From: Curvibacter microcysteis | GTDB taxonomy: Bacteria > Pseudomonadota > Gammaproteobacteria > Burkholderiales > Burkholderiaceae_C | Strand: one strand, 5' to 3' | Assembly (NCBI RefSeq): GCF_028649435.1 | Contig: NZ_JAQSIN010000009.1 | Length of the DNA: 64,000 nucleotides | In this document: positions 33,092-41,940 of the stretch, in pieces | Layout of the letters: each line of letters opens with the position of its first letter | Numbering within the stretch: position 1 is the first letter of the stretch | The notes under the pieces: generated by a model | The model's input: the letters and a program-made list of their open reading frames with translations, nothing else | Database searches by the model: none | What the model was told of the DNA's origin: nothing | Made by a program: the position numbers and the translations under genes

Positions 33092-34111
33092 TCAGACCAT
33101 TTCGCCCTTGGGACCGCGCCCCATGAGGCGGCCGACGGCGTCGCGGGCCTGGACTTGGCCGTCCAGCAAAGCCACCACGCACTCAGAAATCGGCATTTCG
33201 ACGCCGAGCAGGCGCGCCCGCTGCACCACGGTGCGCGCGCTGTAAACGCCCTCGGCCACATGGCCTAGCGAGTCCACAGCCTGCTGCAAGGTGTGCCCCG
33301 CCGCCAACAGCTGGCCGACCTGACGGTTGCGGCTCAGGTCGCCGGTCGCCGTCAACACCAGGTCGCCCAAGCCGGACAAGCCCATGAAGGTGTCGGCACG
33401 GGCGCCCAGGGCCAGCCCCAGGCGGGTCATTTCGGCCAAGCCCCGGGTGATCAAGGCGGCGCGGGCATTCAAGCCCAGATTCAGTCCGTCGCACAGGCCG
33501 GTGGCAATGGCCAACACGTTCTTCACCGCCCCGCCCACCTCCACCCCAACGATGTCGTCATTGGCGTACACGCGCACCGCAGGACCGTGCAAGGCCTCTA
33601 CCAAGGCCTGGCGCACCGAGGCCGAGGCGCTGGCGGCCACCAGGGCGGTCGGCCGGCCTTCGGCCACCTCGCGCGCAAAACTGGGTCCACTCAGGGCGCC
33701 CACCGCCAACTGCGGCGCCACTTGGCTGGCGATTTCGTGGCCCAGCAGGCCAAACAGGGCTTGGTCGCGGGCGGCTTCAGGCACACGCTCGAAACCCTTG
33801 CACAGCCAGGCCAGGGGCGCCGTCGAATCGGCCAACTGGCGCAGGCATTCGCGCAGGCCCGCCATCGGCGTGGCCACGATGATCAAATCCGCCGCCAGAG
33901 CCGACAAACGCAAGTCACCCGACGCCAACGCCAGTGGCTCGGGCAGAGGGTTGTGCGGCAAGTAGCGCTGATTGCGACCGCTGGCCCGCATCTGTTCCAT
34001 CTGGGCTGGATCGCGCCCCCACAAAGTGACTTGGTGGGCGGCAGGCGCGGCACAAGCGCCCATGGCCAATGCCGTGCCCCAGGCGCCAGCACCGGCAACG
34101 AGAATTTTCAT
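33092..34111 (-). CDS. gpsA: NAD(P)H-dependent glycerol-3-phosphate dehydrogenase
   Basis: A 339-residue enzyme that reduces dihydroxyacetone phosphate to sn-glycerol 3-phosphate for phospholipids. The start at 34111 opens the Rossmann motif (MKILVAGAGAWGTALA). Other landmarks are SGPSFAREVAEGRPTA, the catalytic lysine in GGAVKNVLAIATG, and FMGLSGLGDLVLT. It is the last gene of the rhodanese-grxC-secB-gpsA run, an order also found in gammaproteobacteria. Confidence 0.96.
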   Translation of the reverse strand: MKILVAGAGAWGTALAMGACAAPAAHQVTLWGRDPAQMEQMRASGRNQRYLPHNPLPEPLALASGDLRLSALAADLIIVATPMAGLRECLRQLADSTAPLAWLCKGFERVPEAARDQALFGLLGHEIASQVAPQLAVGALSGPSFAREVAEGRPTALVAASASASVRQALVEALHGPAVRVYANDDIVGVEVGGAVKNVLAIATGLCDGLNLGLNARAALITRGLAEMTRLGLALGARADTFMGLSGLGDLVLTATGDLSRNRQVGQLLAAGHTLQQAVDSLGHVAEGVYSARTVVQRARLLGVEMPISECVVALLDGQVQARDAVGRLMGRGPKGEMV

Positions 34112-34180
34112 TCGGTCAAAAGAAAGGGCTTGCCGGACCGGCCTCAGCACAGGCTCAGGCGGGGTCCGGCTCAGCGCCAG

Positions 34181-34627
34181 TTACTGGGCCACTTGGCCAG
34201 CAGCCTGGGCTTGTTGTTGCTCGTACATGGCCTGGAAGTTGATTTCAGCCAGGTGCACCGGCGGGAAGCCGCCACGCTGGATGATGTCGGCCACGTTGCC
34301 ACGCAGGTAGGGGTACACGATTTGCGGGCAGGCGATGCCCAGAATGGCACCCATTTGGTCTTCCGGCAGGTTGCGGATTTCGAAGATGCCGGCTTGCTTG
34401 GCTTCGACCAGGAACACGGTGCGGTCCTTGATCTTGGTCTGCACGGTGGCGGTGACGGTCACTTCCACAATGCCGTCAGCCACCGGGGTGGCGTCCACGC
34501 CCAGTTGGATGTCGACGCTGGGCTGCTCTTGCTCGAGCAGGATGGCGGGCGAATTCGGTTGCTCAAGCGACAGGTCCTTGAGGTAAACGCGCTGGATCTG
34601 GAAAACGGGATCTTGTTGCTCGGCCAT
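34181..34627 (-). CDS. secB: Protein-export chaperone SecB
   Basis: A 148-residue cytoplasmic chaperone that holds precursors unfolded and passes them to SecA. The start at 34627 (MAEQQDPVFQIQRVYLKDLSLEQPNSP) is the family opening. The acidic EVTVTATVQTK strand and LGIACPQIVYPYLRGNVADIIQRGGFPPVHLAEINF block are diagnostic. It lies 69 bases before gpsA. Confidence 0.97.
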   Translation of the reverse strand: MAEQQDPVFQIQRVYLKDLSLEQPNSPAILLEQEQPSVDIQLGVDATPVADGIVEVTVTATVQTKIKDRTVFLVEAKQAGIFEIRNLPEDQMGAILGIACPQIVYPYLRGNVADIIQRGGFPPVHLAEINFQAMYEQQQAQAAGQVAQ

Positions 34628-34676
34628 GGTGGTTCTCAATTCACAAAAACAAATCACCGTCTCTGGACGGTGCTTC

Positions 34677-34717
34677 GACAAAAGAAAGCCCGCCGGGGAA
34701 TCGTTCCCACAGCGGGC
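34677..34717 (-). terminator. Intrinsic terminator after grxC
   Basis: Read on the minus strand, GCGGGC arms (34688-34693 and 34712-34717) enclose an inner GGGAA/TTCCC stem with a 3-base loop and are followed by TTTCTTTTGT. It lies between grxC and secB, so secB and gpsA would need their own promoter or read-through. Confidence 0.75.
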
Positions 34718-34763
34718 ACTCGGGCACCATTATCTCAGGAGAAAAAGGCGCTCCGAAGGCAGC

Positions 34764-35024
34764 TCAAGCACCCGCCAGCAAAGGCAGCAAGCCCCCGCGG
34801 CTGTCGAGCGCCATCAAATCATCACAACCCCCGACATGGGTGTTGCCGATGAAGATCTGCGGCACGGTGCGCCGGCCGGTGGTCTGCATCATCAGATCAC
34901 GCTCGGCAGGGTTGGTGTCGATGCGAATTTCTTCGATCTCGGCCACCCCTTTGGACTTGAGGATTTGCTTGGCGCGAATGCAATAGGGGCAGACCGCCGT
35001 GGTGTACATCTTGACTGGTTGCAT
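34764..35024 (-). CDS. grxC: Glutaredoxin 3
   Basis: An 86-residue dithiol glutaredoxin. The active site CPYC is at residues 12-15 (YTTAVCPYCIRAK); TVPQIFIGNTHVGGCDDL contains the cis-proline and the GSH-binding GG. The start MQPVKMYTT at 35024 has an AGGA ribosome site 8 bases upstream. It reduces disulfides and GSH-mixed disulfides in the cytoplasm. Flanked by a membrane rhodanese and secB. Confidence 0.95.
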   Translation of the reverse strand: MQPVKMYTTAVCPYCIRAKQILKSKGVAEIEEIRIDTNPAERDLMMQTTGRRTVPQIFIGNTHVGGCDDLMALDSRGGLLPLLAGA

Positions 35025-35094
35025 CTGGAAATTCCTGGGCTTGGGTTTCAGCGCGTCCGGGGGGGCGGCACATGTCCGCCACGCACACCCGGAA

Positions 35095-35502
35095 TCAGGC
35101 CGTTTCAACCGGCAGATTAGCTTCTTTCCAGGCTTTGAGTCCGCCGCTCAGGGCTTGGGCCTGCTGGTAACCCAGTTTTTGCGCTGTCTTCACCGCCGGG
35201 CCGCCGCGCGAGCCCTTGGCGCACACGAAGATCACCGGCAGGGCCTTGTTTTTGACCACTTCAGGCAAGCGGGTTTCCAGCTGATCCAGGGGCACGCTGC
35301 GCGCACCGCTCACGTGGGCGGCGGCGTAATCAGCGGCGTCACTGACGTCCACGACCACGGCTTTTTCGCGGTTGATGAGCTGCACCGCCGCATTGGGCGA
35401 CAAGCCCACGGCAGAGGCGCCCTTGAGGGTGGGCCACAGCAGCATGGCGCCCGAACTGAGGGCGATCAGGAGCAGCGTCCAGTTGTCGAGAATGAATTTC
35501 AC
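35095..35502 (-). CDS. Membrane-anchored rhodanese-like protein (YibN type)
   Basis: A 135-residue protein assigned a GTG start at 35502 (MKFILDNWTLLLIALSSGAMLLWP) because AAGGAA lies 4 bases upstream and the start coincides with the membrane segment (~8-24); longer upstream extensions have no family character. The rhodanese domain follows, with active-site loop VFVCAKGSRGG (catalytic cysteine) and SGGLKAWKEANLPV. It is the equivalent of YibN, which precedes grxC-secB-gpsA in E. coli. Possible sulfur transfer at the membrane; the acceptor is unknown. Confidence 0.85.
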   Translation of the reverse strand: MKFILDNWTLLLIALSSGAMLLWPTLKGASAVGLSPNAAVQLINREKAVVVDVSDAADYAAAHVSGARSVPLDQLETRLPEVVKNKALPVIFVCAKGSRGGPAVKTAQKLGYQQAQALSGGLKAWKEANLPVETA

Positions 35503-35578
35503 AAGGTTCCTTGGGTTGGCAAACCCGACAATTTTAGAATGCTGGGTTTCGCACTGGAAAAACATTGAGGGCCTCAGC

Positions 35579-36322
35579 ATGTACAAACTCGTTTTGATTC
35601 GCCACGGCGAGTCCACCTGGAACCTGGAAAACCGCTTCACCGGCTGGACCGACGTCGACCTGACCCCCACGGGCGTCGAACAAGCCAAGAACGCCGGCCG
35701 GCTGCTCAAGGCCGAAGGCTATGACTTCGACCTGGCCTACACCAGCGTGCTCAAGCGCGCCACCCGCACCCTGTGGCACACCCTCGACGAGATGGACCGC
35801 ACCTGGCTGCCCGTGGTGCACAGCTGGCGCCTCAACGAACGCCACTACGGCAACCTGCAAGGCCTGAACAAGGCTGACATGGCCAAACAGTACGGTGACG
35901 CCCAAGTGTTGGTCTGGCGCCGCAGCTACGACACCCCGCCGCCAGCGCTGGAAGCGACCGACCCGCGCAGCGAACGTGGCGACCGCCGCTACGCCAAGCT
36001 CAAGCCGGAAGACGTTCCGCTGACCGAGTGCCTGAAAGATACCGTGGCCCGCGTGCTGCCTTTCTGGAACGAAGCCATCGCCCCCGCCATTCAGGCCGGC
36101 AAGCGTGTGGTGGTGGCCGCCCACGGCAACTCGATCCGCGCCCTGGTCAAGTACCTGGACAACATCGGTGACGACGACATCGTGAGCCTCAACATCCCCA
36201 ACGGCATTCCGCTGGTGTACGAGCTCGATGCCAACCTCAAGCCGATCCGCCATTACTACCTGGGCGATGCTGAAGCCGCCGCCAAGGCCGCTGCGGCCGT
36301 GGCGTCTCAAGGTAAAGCCTGA
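35579..36322 (+). CDS. gpmA: 2,3-bisphosphoglycerate-dependent phosphoglycerate mutase
   Basis: A 247-residue glycolytic enzyme. The catalytic histidine is H9 in LIRHGESTWN; the second histidine is in VVAAHGNSIRALVKYLD, and ENRFTGWTDVDLTPTG and LNERHYGNLQGLNK are family blocks. The start at 35579 follows a GAGG ribosome site. Divergent from the rhodanese gene across 76 bases, in which TAGAAT (35535-35540) is a possible -10 box. Confidence 0.97.
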   Translation: MYKLVLIRHGESTWNLENRFTGWTDVDLTPTGVEQAKNAGRLLKAEGYDFDLAYTSVLKRATRTLWHTLDEMDRTWLPVVHSWRLNERHYGNLQGLNKADMAKQYGDAQVLVWRRSYDTPPPALEATDPRSERGDRRYAKLKPEDVPLTECLKDTVARVLPFWNEAIAPAIQAGKRVVVAAHGNSIRALVKYLDNIGDDDIVSLNIPNGIPLVYELDANLKPIRHYYLGDAEAAAKAAAAVASQGKA

Positions 36323-36431
36323 GTAAAAACGGGCCTGAAACGGGGGAATCCCCGCGCCGGGCCCGGGGACTGAGGAACCTGGGCCGGCGTGCTCCGTCCA
36401 AGGTGTATATTGCGTCGCAAAAGGTGACTCT

Positions 36432-37868
36432 ATGGGCGAAAAACTCCGTATCGCAGGTTGGATTTCCGTGGGTGTGGTGGCTGGCGCGCTGACCACGGTG
36501 TCTCTGCAGACCGTGGCCAGGGGCAGCATGTCCCCATTGCCACTTGAAGAACTGCAGCAGCTCGCTGCGGTTTTCGACATGGTCAAGACAGACTATGTCG
36601 AGCCCGTGGATGAAAAGAAGCTCATCACCGACGCCATCTCCGGCATGGTGGCCAGCCTGGATCCGCACTCCCAGTACTTTGACAAGAAGTCCTACAAGGA
36701 ATTCCGCGAAGGCACCACGGGCCAATTTGTCGGTGTGGGCATCGAAATCACCCAGGAAGATGGGCTGATCAAAATCGTTTCGCCCATCGAAGGCTCGCCG
36801 GCCTACCGTGCAGGCCTCAAGACCAACGACCTGATCACCAAAATTGACGACACCGCAGTCAAGGGCCTGGCCCTGAACGAAGCCGTCAAGCGCATGCGCG
36901 GTGAACCCAACACCAAGGTGGTGTTGACGGTGTTCCGCAAAGACGAGAACCGCACCTTCCCCGTGACCATCGTGCGCGAGCAGATTCGCACGCAATCCGT
37001 GCGCGGCAAGGTGATCGAACCCGGCTACGCCTGGGTCCGCCTGAGCCAGTTCCAAGAGCGCACGGTGGATGACTTCGTGGCCAAGATCGAAGACATCTAC
37101 AAGCAAGAGCCCAACCTCAAGGGCTTGGTGCTGGACCTGCGCAACGACCCCGGCGGCCTGCTCGATGCGGCTGTGGCCGTGTCCACCGCCTTCCTGCCAG
37201 AAAAGGTCACCGTGGTGTCGACCAATGGCCAGTTGGCCGAAAGCAAGTACACCTTCAAGGCCTCGCCTGAGTTCTACCAACGCCGCAGCGGTCCGGATCC
37301 GCTCAAGAAGCTGCCTGCAGCGCTCAAGAACGTGCCCCTGGTCGTGCTGGTGAACGAAGGCTCGGCCTCGGCCAGTGAAATCGTGGCCGGCGCTTTGCAA
37401 GATCACAAGCGCGCCACCATCATGGGCAGCCAGACCTTTGGCAAGGGCTCGGTGCAAACCGTGCGCCCCCTGGGCCCGGACACCGGTCTGAAACTCACCA
37501 CGGCCCGCTACTACACCCCCAGCGGACGCTCCATCCAAGCCAAGGGCATCGTGCCCGACGTGATGGTGGACGAAACCGAAGAAGGCAGCCCATTTGCCGT
37601 GCTGCGCATGCGTGAGGCCGACTTGGAGAAGCACCTGAACAGCGGTCAGGGCGATGAAAAGCCAAATCCCGAGCGCGAAAAGGCCCGAGAAGAAGCCCGC
37701 AAGCGCCTGGAAGAAGAAGCCAAGAAGCCGGCGGCTGAACGCAAGGCTCCGGAACTCGGCAGCGACAAGGACTTCCCGCTGGTGCAGGCCTTGAACAAGC
37801 TCAAGGGTCGCCCCGTCCTCGTCAGCAAAACCCTGACGGAACGCAAGGAAGACAAGGCCAGCAACTGA
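36432..37868 (+). CDS. ctpA: Carboxy-terminal processing protease (S41)
   Basis: A 478-residue exported serine protease. An N-terminal hydrophobic segment (IAGWISVGVVAGALTTVSLQ) anchors or exports it. The PDZ domain covers ~85-175 (GVGIEITQEDGLIKIVSPIEG). The S41 core has the Ser in NEGSASASEIVAGAL and the Lys in QTFGKGSVQTV. A Lys/Glu-rich tail (~400-460) follows. It likely trims or degrades periplasmic proteins. AAGGTGA is the ribosome site, and TATATT (36406-36411) may be the -10 box. Confidence 0.94.
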   Translation: MGEKLRIAGWISVGVVAGALTTVSLQTVARGSMSPLPLEELQQLAAVFDMVKTDYVEPVDEKKLITDAISGMVASLDPHSQYFDKKSYKEFREGTTGQFVGVGIEITQEDGLIKIVSPIEGSPAYRAGLKTNDLITKIDDTAVKGLALNEAVKRMRGEPNTKVVLTVFRKDENRTFPVTIVREQIRTQSVRGKVIEPGYAWVRLSQFQERTVDDFVAKIEDIYKQEPNLKGLVLDLRNDPGGLLDAAVAVSTAFLPEKVTVVSTNGQLAESKYTFKASPEFYQRRSGPDPLKKLPAALKNVPLVVLVNEGSASASEIVAGALQDHKRATIMGSQTFGKGSVQTVRPLGPDTGLKLTTARYYTPSGRSIQAKGIVPDVMVDETEEGSPFAVLRMREADLEKHLNSGQGDEKPNPEREKAREEARKRLEEEAKKPAAERKAPELGSDKDFPLVQALNKLKGRPVLVSKTLTERKEDKASN

Positions 37869-37943
37869 CTGATGTCCACGATCTGTGGCCCGCTGCACCA
37901 GGCGGCGCCACCGTTCATCACATCGGCAAGCCTCTCTCAACAC

Positions 37944-37966
37944 AGCGCCCTGCGGGGCGCTTTTTT
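37944..37966 (+). terminator. Intrinsic terminator after ctpA, abutting the next start codon
   Basis: AGCGCCC (37944-37950), loop TGCG, GGGCGCT (37955-37961), then a run of six T (37961-37966). It ends three bases before the ATG of the moeB-like gene (37970), so the hairpin covers the place where a ribosome site would be. Confidence 0.85.
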
Positions 37967-37969
37967 GTC

Positions 37970-38746
37970 ATGAACGACGATCAACTGCTGCGCTATTCAC
38001 GCCACATCCTGCTCGATGAGATTGGCATCGAGGGGCAAGAGCGACTCCTACAAGCCCATGTGGTGGTGATGGGCGCGGGGGGTTTGGGCTCGCCTGCGGC
38101 GCTGTACCTGGCCACCGCAGGTGTGGGCCGGCTGACCTTGATCGATCCGGATCAGGTGGATTTGACCAATCTGCAGCGCCAGATTGCCCACAGCATGAGC
38201 CGTATCGGCCAAGCCAAGGTCAGCTCGGCACAGCAGGCGATCCAGGCCTTGAATCCCGACGTACAGGTTCAGGCGCTGGCCCAAAGAGCGGACGACGCCT
38301 TGCTGGACACGTTGCTGCCCACCGCCGACGTGGTACTGGACTGCACCGACAACTACCGAACGCGCCAGCTCATCAACGCGGCCTGTGTGCGGCACCAGCG
38401 GCCCTTGGTGTCCGGTGCAGCGATCCGTTTTGACGCCCAAATCTCGGTGTTCGATCCGCGGCAGGCCCACAGCCCCTGCTATGCCTGCCTGTTTGACCCC
38501 GCAGCCCCTCCGGAAGAGGCCCAATGCGCCACGATGGGGGTTTTTGCGCCCTTGGTGGGCATCGTGGGCAGCCTGCAGGCGGCCGAAGCACTGAAGTTGA
38601 TCAGCCTGGCAGGGCCATCGCTGGCAGGGCGCCTGCTGATGCTGGATGCGCGAAGCATGGAGTGGACCCAAATGAAGCTCAAACGCCAGTTGGCATGCCC
38701 GGTGTGCGGTGATGCGGCAAATCGGCATCCAAAACCGCAGATTTGA
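37970..38746 (+). CDS. moeB: MoeB/ThiF-family adenylyltransferase
   Basis: A 258-residue E1-like enzyme. MNDDQLLRYSRHILLDEIGIEGQ is the characteristic opening, so the ATG at 37970 is firm. The nucleotide loop is GAGGLGSPAALYLATAGVG, followed by DLTNLQRQIAH, DCTDNYRTRQLIN, and zinc CxxC pairs in CYACLF and CPVCG. It adenylates the C terminus of a ThiS/MoaD-like sulfur carrier; whether the partner is MoaD (molybdopterin) or ThiS is not decidable here. No Shine-Dalgarno is visible because a terminator hairpin occupies the upstream bases. Confidence 0.9.
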   Translation: MNDDQLLRYSRHILLDEIGIEGQERLLQAHVVVMGAGGLGSPAALYLATAGVGRLTLIDPDQVDLTNLQRQIAHSMSRIGQAKVSSAQQAIQALNPDVQVQALAQRADDALLDTLLPTADVVLDCTDNYRTRQLINAACVRHQRPLVSGAAIRFDAQISVFDPRQAHSPCYACLFDPAAPPEEAQCATMGVFAPLVGIVGSLQAAEALKLISLAGPSLAGRLLMLDARSMEWTQMKLKRQLACPVCGDAANRHPKPQI

Positions 38747-38894
38747 AATCGCCCATTTTTGTAGGCTTTCGCTGACATCCGAGCTCCTTTTTCACTGGCA
38801 CAATTTTGAAAAACTACCGAACGGCGTTGTTTTCAATGCCGGACGGTTGTTCAGAGGCGACCCGGAGGGTCGGCTCGCTGCCAGGGCCAGTGAT

Positions 38895-39308
38895 TTGGGA
38901 CACAGAACTTACCTCGTCGAAGACAACGCGCTCATCCGTGAGAACCTGGAAGGGACTCTGGAGGAGCTGGCTGGCGCACGCGTGGTGGGTTTTTCTGAAA
39001 CGGAAGACGATGGGGTTCGGTGGCTGCACAAACACCCCAATGCGTGGGACCTGGCCATCGTCGATCTTTTCTTGAAAGAAGGCAGCGGACTGGGTGTGGC
39101 CTCGGCTTGCCAACAGCGCCTGCCTCACCAGAAACTGGTCATGCTGACCAACTACGCCACGCGGGACATCCGGGCCCGCTGCGCATCGCTGGGCGTGGAT
39201 GCCGTGTTCGACAAATCCAATGAGATCGAAGACCTGATGGACTTTTGCGTGAAGTGCCGCCTCGCCATGCCGGCACCTACATCGCTCAGTCAATCAGGCG
39301 ATTCTTGA
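38895..39308 (+). CDS. Receiver-only response regulator
   Basis: A 137-residue single-domain receiver if started at TTG 38895 (MGHRTYLVEDNALIRENLEG). Acidic pair E9/D10, phospho-acceptor D57 in LAIVDLFLKEGSG, and conserved lysine in AVFDKSNE are visible. There is no output domain. The reading frame extends upstream to 38709, overlapping moeB, but that part has no receiver-like sequence; AGGG eight bases before the TTG supports the shorter form. Its 3' end overlaps the convergent NarL-type regulator by 23 bases. Confidence 0.72.
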   Translation: MGHRTYLVEDNALIRENLEGTLEELAGARVVGFSETEDDGVRWLHKHPNAWDLAIVDLFLKEGSGLGVASACQQRLPHQKLVMLTNYATRDIRARCASLGVDAVFDKSNEIEDLMDFCVKCRLAMPAPTSLSQSGDS

Positions 39309-39918
39309 GCGCGTAGTAAGTCAAGTCACTGTTCGACGCCAGCCCCATCTTCTCCATCAAGCGAGTGCGGTACGTGCTGACAGTCTTCACACTCAAGGAC
39401 AAAGACTTGGCGACATCGCCTGCGGTTTCGCCCCGTGCCAGCTTCAGGAACACCTGAAATTCACGCTCTGACAACTGCTCATGCGCAGGCACATCTTCTT
39501 TGCGCCCCAACTGCTGAGCCAACAAATCAGCCACCGTGCGCGTGATGTAGCGCTTGCCCAGTGCAATGGTGCGAATGGCCTCGACGATCTCGGCTGGATC
39601 GCACTCCTTGTTCAGGTACCCACTGACCCCTTGGCGGATCAGACTCATCGCGTAGTGCTCTTCAGGGTAGCCCGAAAGGATCAGAATGCCCACGTCCGGC
39701 ACCTTGGCACGGATCATCGCCAGCACATCCAGGCCCGACTGTCCTGGCATGGCCAGGTCCATCAGCAGGACATCCATTTCAACCGCGCGCACCAAATCAA
39801 TGGCTTCTCGGCCACTGGCGGCTTCTCCCACCACGCGGAGGTCCACTTGGTCGGAGAAGAAATTACGCAATCCGGCACGCACGATGGCGTGGTCGTCCAC
39901 GATGCCAATTCTGATCAT
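39286..39918 (-). CDS. NarL/FixJ-type response regulator
   Basis: A 210-residue regulator. The receiver domain has D8/D9 and phospho-acceptor D54 (VLLMDLAMPGQSG). The C-terminal LuxR-type HTH runs from ~residue 145 (LSEREFQVFLKLARGETAGDVAKSL...VKTVSTYRTRLMEKMG). It is divergent from the CHASE3 histidine kinase 146 bases away, the likely cognate sensor. Confidence 0.93.
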   Translation of the reverse strand: MIRIGIVDDHAIVRAGLRNFFSDQVDLRVVGEAASGREAIDLVRAVEMDVLLMDLAMPGQSGLDVLAMIRAKVPDVGILILSGYPEEHYAMSLIRQGVSGYLNKECDPAEIVEAIRTIALGKRYITRTVADLLAQQLGRKEDVPAHEQLSEREFQVFLKLARGETAGDVAKSLSLSVKTVSTYRTRLMEKMGLASNSDLTYYALKNRLID

Positions 39919-40064
39919 TTCAGCGCTTTCTTCGGTTCTCAGCTTGTTCTTCTTGCCGTCACAATACTCGAAGTTTTGACCGCCTCACCGCTGATCGCGC
40001 CGCTCACCACGGTTCAGGTGGCGGTGGTTTTGCAGCGCCAAAGGCGAGTCTGCGGAGACATTTC

Positions 40065-41507
40065 ATGACCAGTTTGTCCTCTCGGCTTACCTCATGGGCA
40101 GGTCTGATCAAACACTACCTCCCCACCTCACGCATGGCCATCAGCCTGCCCTTGGCGCTGGCGGCTGCCTTGCTGCTGATCGGCATCAACGAGCTCGGCT
40201 ATGAGCGCTCCGCCAGCGCCGTCAAAGGGATTGCGGCAGCGCAAGACACTCGCAACGCTCTTAACAAGCTTTTACAACAAATGTTGGATGCCGAGACGGG
40301 GCTCCGCGGCTACCTGCTCACCGGCGACGAACGGTATTTGGAACCGTACAACACGGCTGTCAACGAAGTCAACCAAACCCTCGATGGCTTGCGCACCTTC
40401 TACCTCAGCGATGGTGGCAACCTGGTCCCGGTCACGATGCTGTCGCGCCATGTCTCACGCAAGCTCGCAGAAATGGACCTCAGCCTCAAACTGAGAAAAC
40501 AAGGCAATGAGGAGGCCTGGAGGTTTGTCATGCGGACCGATGTGGGCAAAGAACACATGGACGCCATCCGGGATCAATCGGCGACCTTGATCCGCGAAAA
40601 CAGCATCCAGGTGAGCGCCAGTGAACAGCAAATCATGCATTCCCTGCAGGTCTCCAGGCTGGGCATCGCGATCACCGCGGCCATCGGGCTGATTGCTTTT
40701 TACCTCTACCTGCAGCAGTCCAACGCGCTGAAGTTGGCGGTGCTGCGCGAGCAACTGGTCCTGGAGCGTGAACGCGATCGGCTGGAAGACCTGGTGCGGG
40801 ATCGCACCGCCTCGCTGGCCAAACTGGCGACTTACCTGCAGCAGGTGCGCGAGAACGAACGTGCTCACCTGGCGCGCGAGCTGCACGATGAACTGGGGGC
40901 GCTCCTGACCGCCGCCAAATTGGATGTGGCGCGCATCAAGTCCCGCCTGGGAGACAACGCGCCCGAGGCCACACAAAGACTGCAACACCTGACAGAAACA
41001 CTGAACAGCGGCATTGCCCTGAAGCGCCGCATCGTGGAGGACCTGCGCCCCTCTTCCCTGTCGAATTTAGGCCTTTTGCCCGCCCTCGAAATCCTGACCC
41101 GCGAATTCGCCCAGCGGGCTGACTTGGAGATCAACACCGAGTTCGACGAGGTCGACCTGCCTGCAGCCGCCCAACTGACCCTGTACCGCATGGTGCAAGA
41201 AGCCCTGACCAACATCAGCAAGTACGCGCAGGCGCAGCAGGTGAATGTGCTGCTGCAGAACATGGGCTCCCATGTGGTGCTGCAGGTCAACGACGATGGC
41301 AACGGCTTCAACCCGCAGGAGGTGGGTGCCAGCTCCCATGGGCTGGATGGCATGCGCCACCGTGTCGAAGCGGAGGGCGGACGCCTGCATGTGGACTCGG
41401 CCCTGGGCCAGGGTACCCGTATCACGGCCACGCTGCCCAGCCTACCGCCAGTCCATCAAACAATCACAGAGGCAGCCGTTTCACCGGCCGCTGCAAGTCA
41501 GACGTGA
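40065..41507 (+). CDS. CHASE3 sensor histidine kinase (HisKA_3 type)
   Basis: A 480-residue inner-membrane kinase. TM1 ~22-40, periplasmic CHASE3 domain ~45-190 (LLQQMLDAETGLRGYLLTGDERYLEPY), TM2 ~198-217, a coiled linker, then HisKA_3 with phospho-acceptor H274 in ARELHDELGALL and an HATPase with DDGNGFNP and GLDGMRHRVEAEGG. This class normally pairs with NarL/FixJ regulators, one of which is divergently encoded. GGAGA precedes the ATG. The ligand is unknown. Confidence 0.93.
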   Translation: MTSLSSRLTSWAGLIKHYLPTSRMAISLPLALAAALLLIGINELGYERSASAVKGIAAAQDTRNALNKLLQQMLDAETGLRGYLLTGDERYLEPYNTAVNEVNQTLDGLRTFYLSDGGNLVPVTMLSRHVSRKLAEMDLSLKLRKQGNEEAWRFVMRTDVGKEHMDAIRDQSATLIRENSIQVSASEQQIMHSLQVSRLGIAITAAIGLIAFYLYLQQSNALKLAVLREQLVLERERDRLEDLVRDRTASLAKLATYLQQVRENERAHLARELHDELGALLTAAKLDVARIKSRLGDNAPEATQRLQHLTETLNSGIALKRRIVEDLRPSSLSNLGLLPALEILTREFAQRADLEINTEFDEVDLPAAAQLTLYRMVQEALTNISKYAQAQQVNVLLQNMGSHVVLQVNDDGNGFNPQEVGASSHGLDGMRHRVEAEGGRLHVDSALGQGTRITATLPSLPPVHQTITEAAVSPAAASQT

Positions 41508-41640
41508 CCTACACCAAGGCGAGGCGCAGGCGCACAAACGCCCGCCCATCTCGCCGACGATCCATTCATCTGACAAAGACTACCCTCGATCCCAGTCCAT
41601 CGCCCTGCGTGGCGGGCCATTTTGAGATCAGGAGCTAGGC

Positions 41641-41940
41641 ATGTCTTTTCACTTCCGCGACGATGAACCCCGGGCAGCGCTGACCAAGGAACCTCCGCCC
41701 TTGCAACCGCCCAGCCCGCATCAACCGGAGTTCGTGGGCAGCCGCCCCAGCCAGCGCACCCCCCACCCTCTGGACTTCCTCGCACCGACCATGCAGGCGG
41801 CGCCTCCTGCGCCAGGCCAAGTGCCCTGGAAGCATGTGTCATGGCCCTGGGCCAGGCTCGCCAGCCCGCCCAGCCCAGCGGGCTTGCGGCCCACGCCGGC
41901 CCCAGCCAGTCCTGGGGCGGACACCAACGCCCCGCCCTGA
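41641..41940 (+). CDS. Small proline-rich hypothetical protein
   Basis: A 99-residue frame beginning MSFHFRDDEPRAALTKEPPP with a strong ribosome site (AGGAG six bases upstream). About a fifth of residues are proline, with no membrane segment, signal peptide or recognisable domain. I do not recognise a family. The interval 41508-42018 has no other supported gene; high GC makes spurious frames likely here, so this call rests mainly on the ribosome site and position. Confidence 0.4.
   Translation: MSFHFRDDEPRAALTKEPPPLQPPSPHQPEFVGSRPSQRTPHPLDFLAPTMQAAPPAPGQVPWKHVSWPWARLASPPSPAGLRPTPAPASPGADTNAPP

Noticed and set aside
38709..38894. N-terminal extension of the receiver-only protein overlapping moeB
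   Set aside because: No receiver-like or conserved sequence; the domain begins right after the TTG at 38895.
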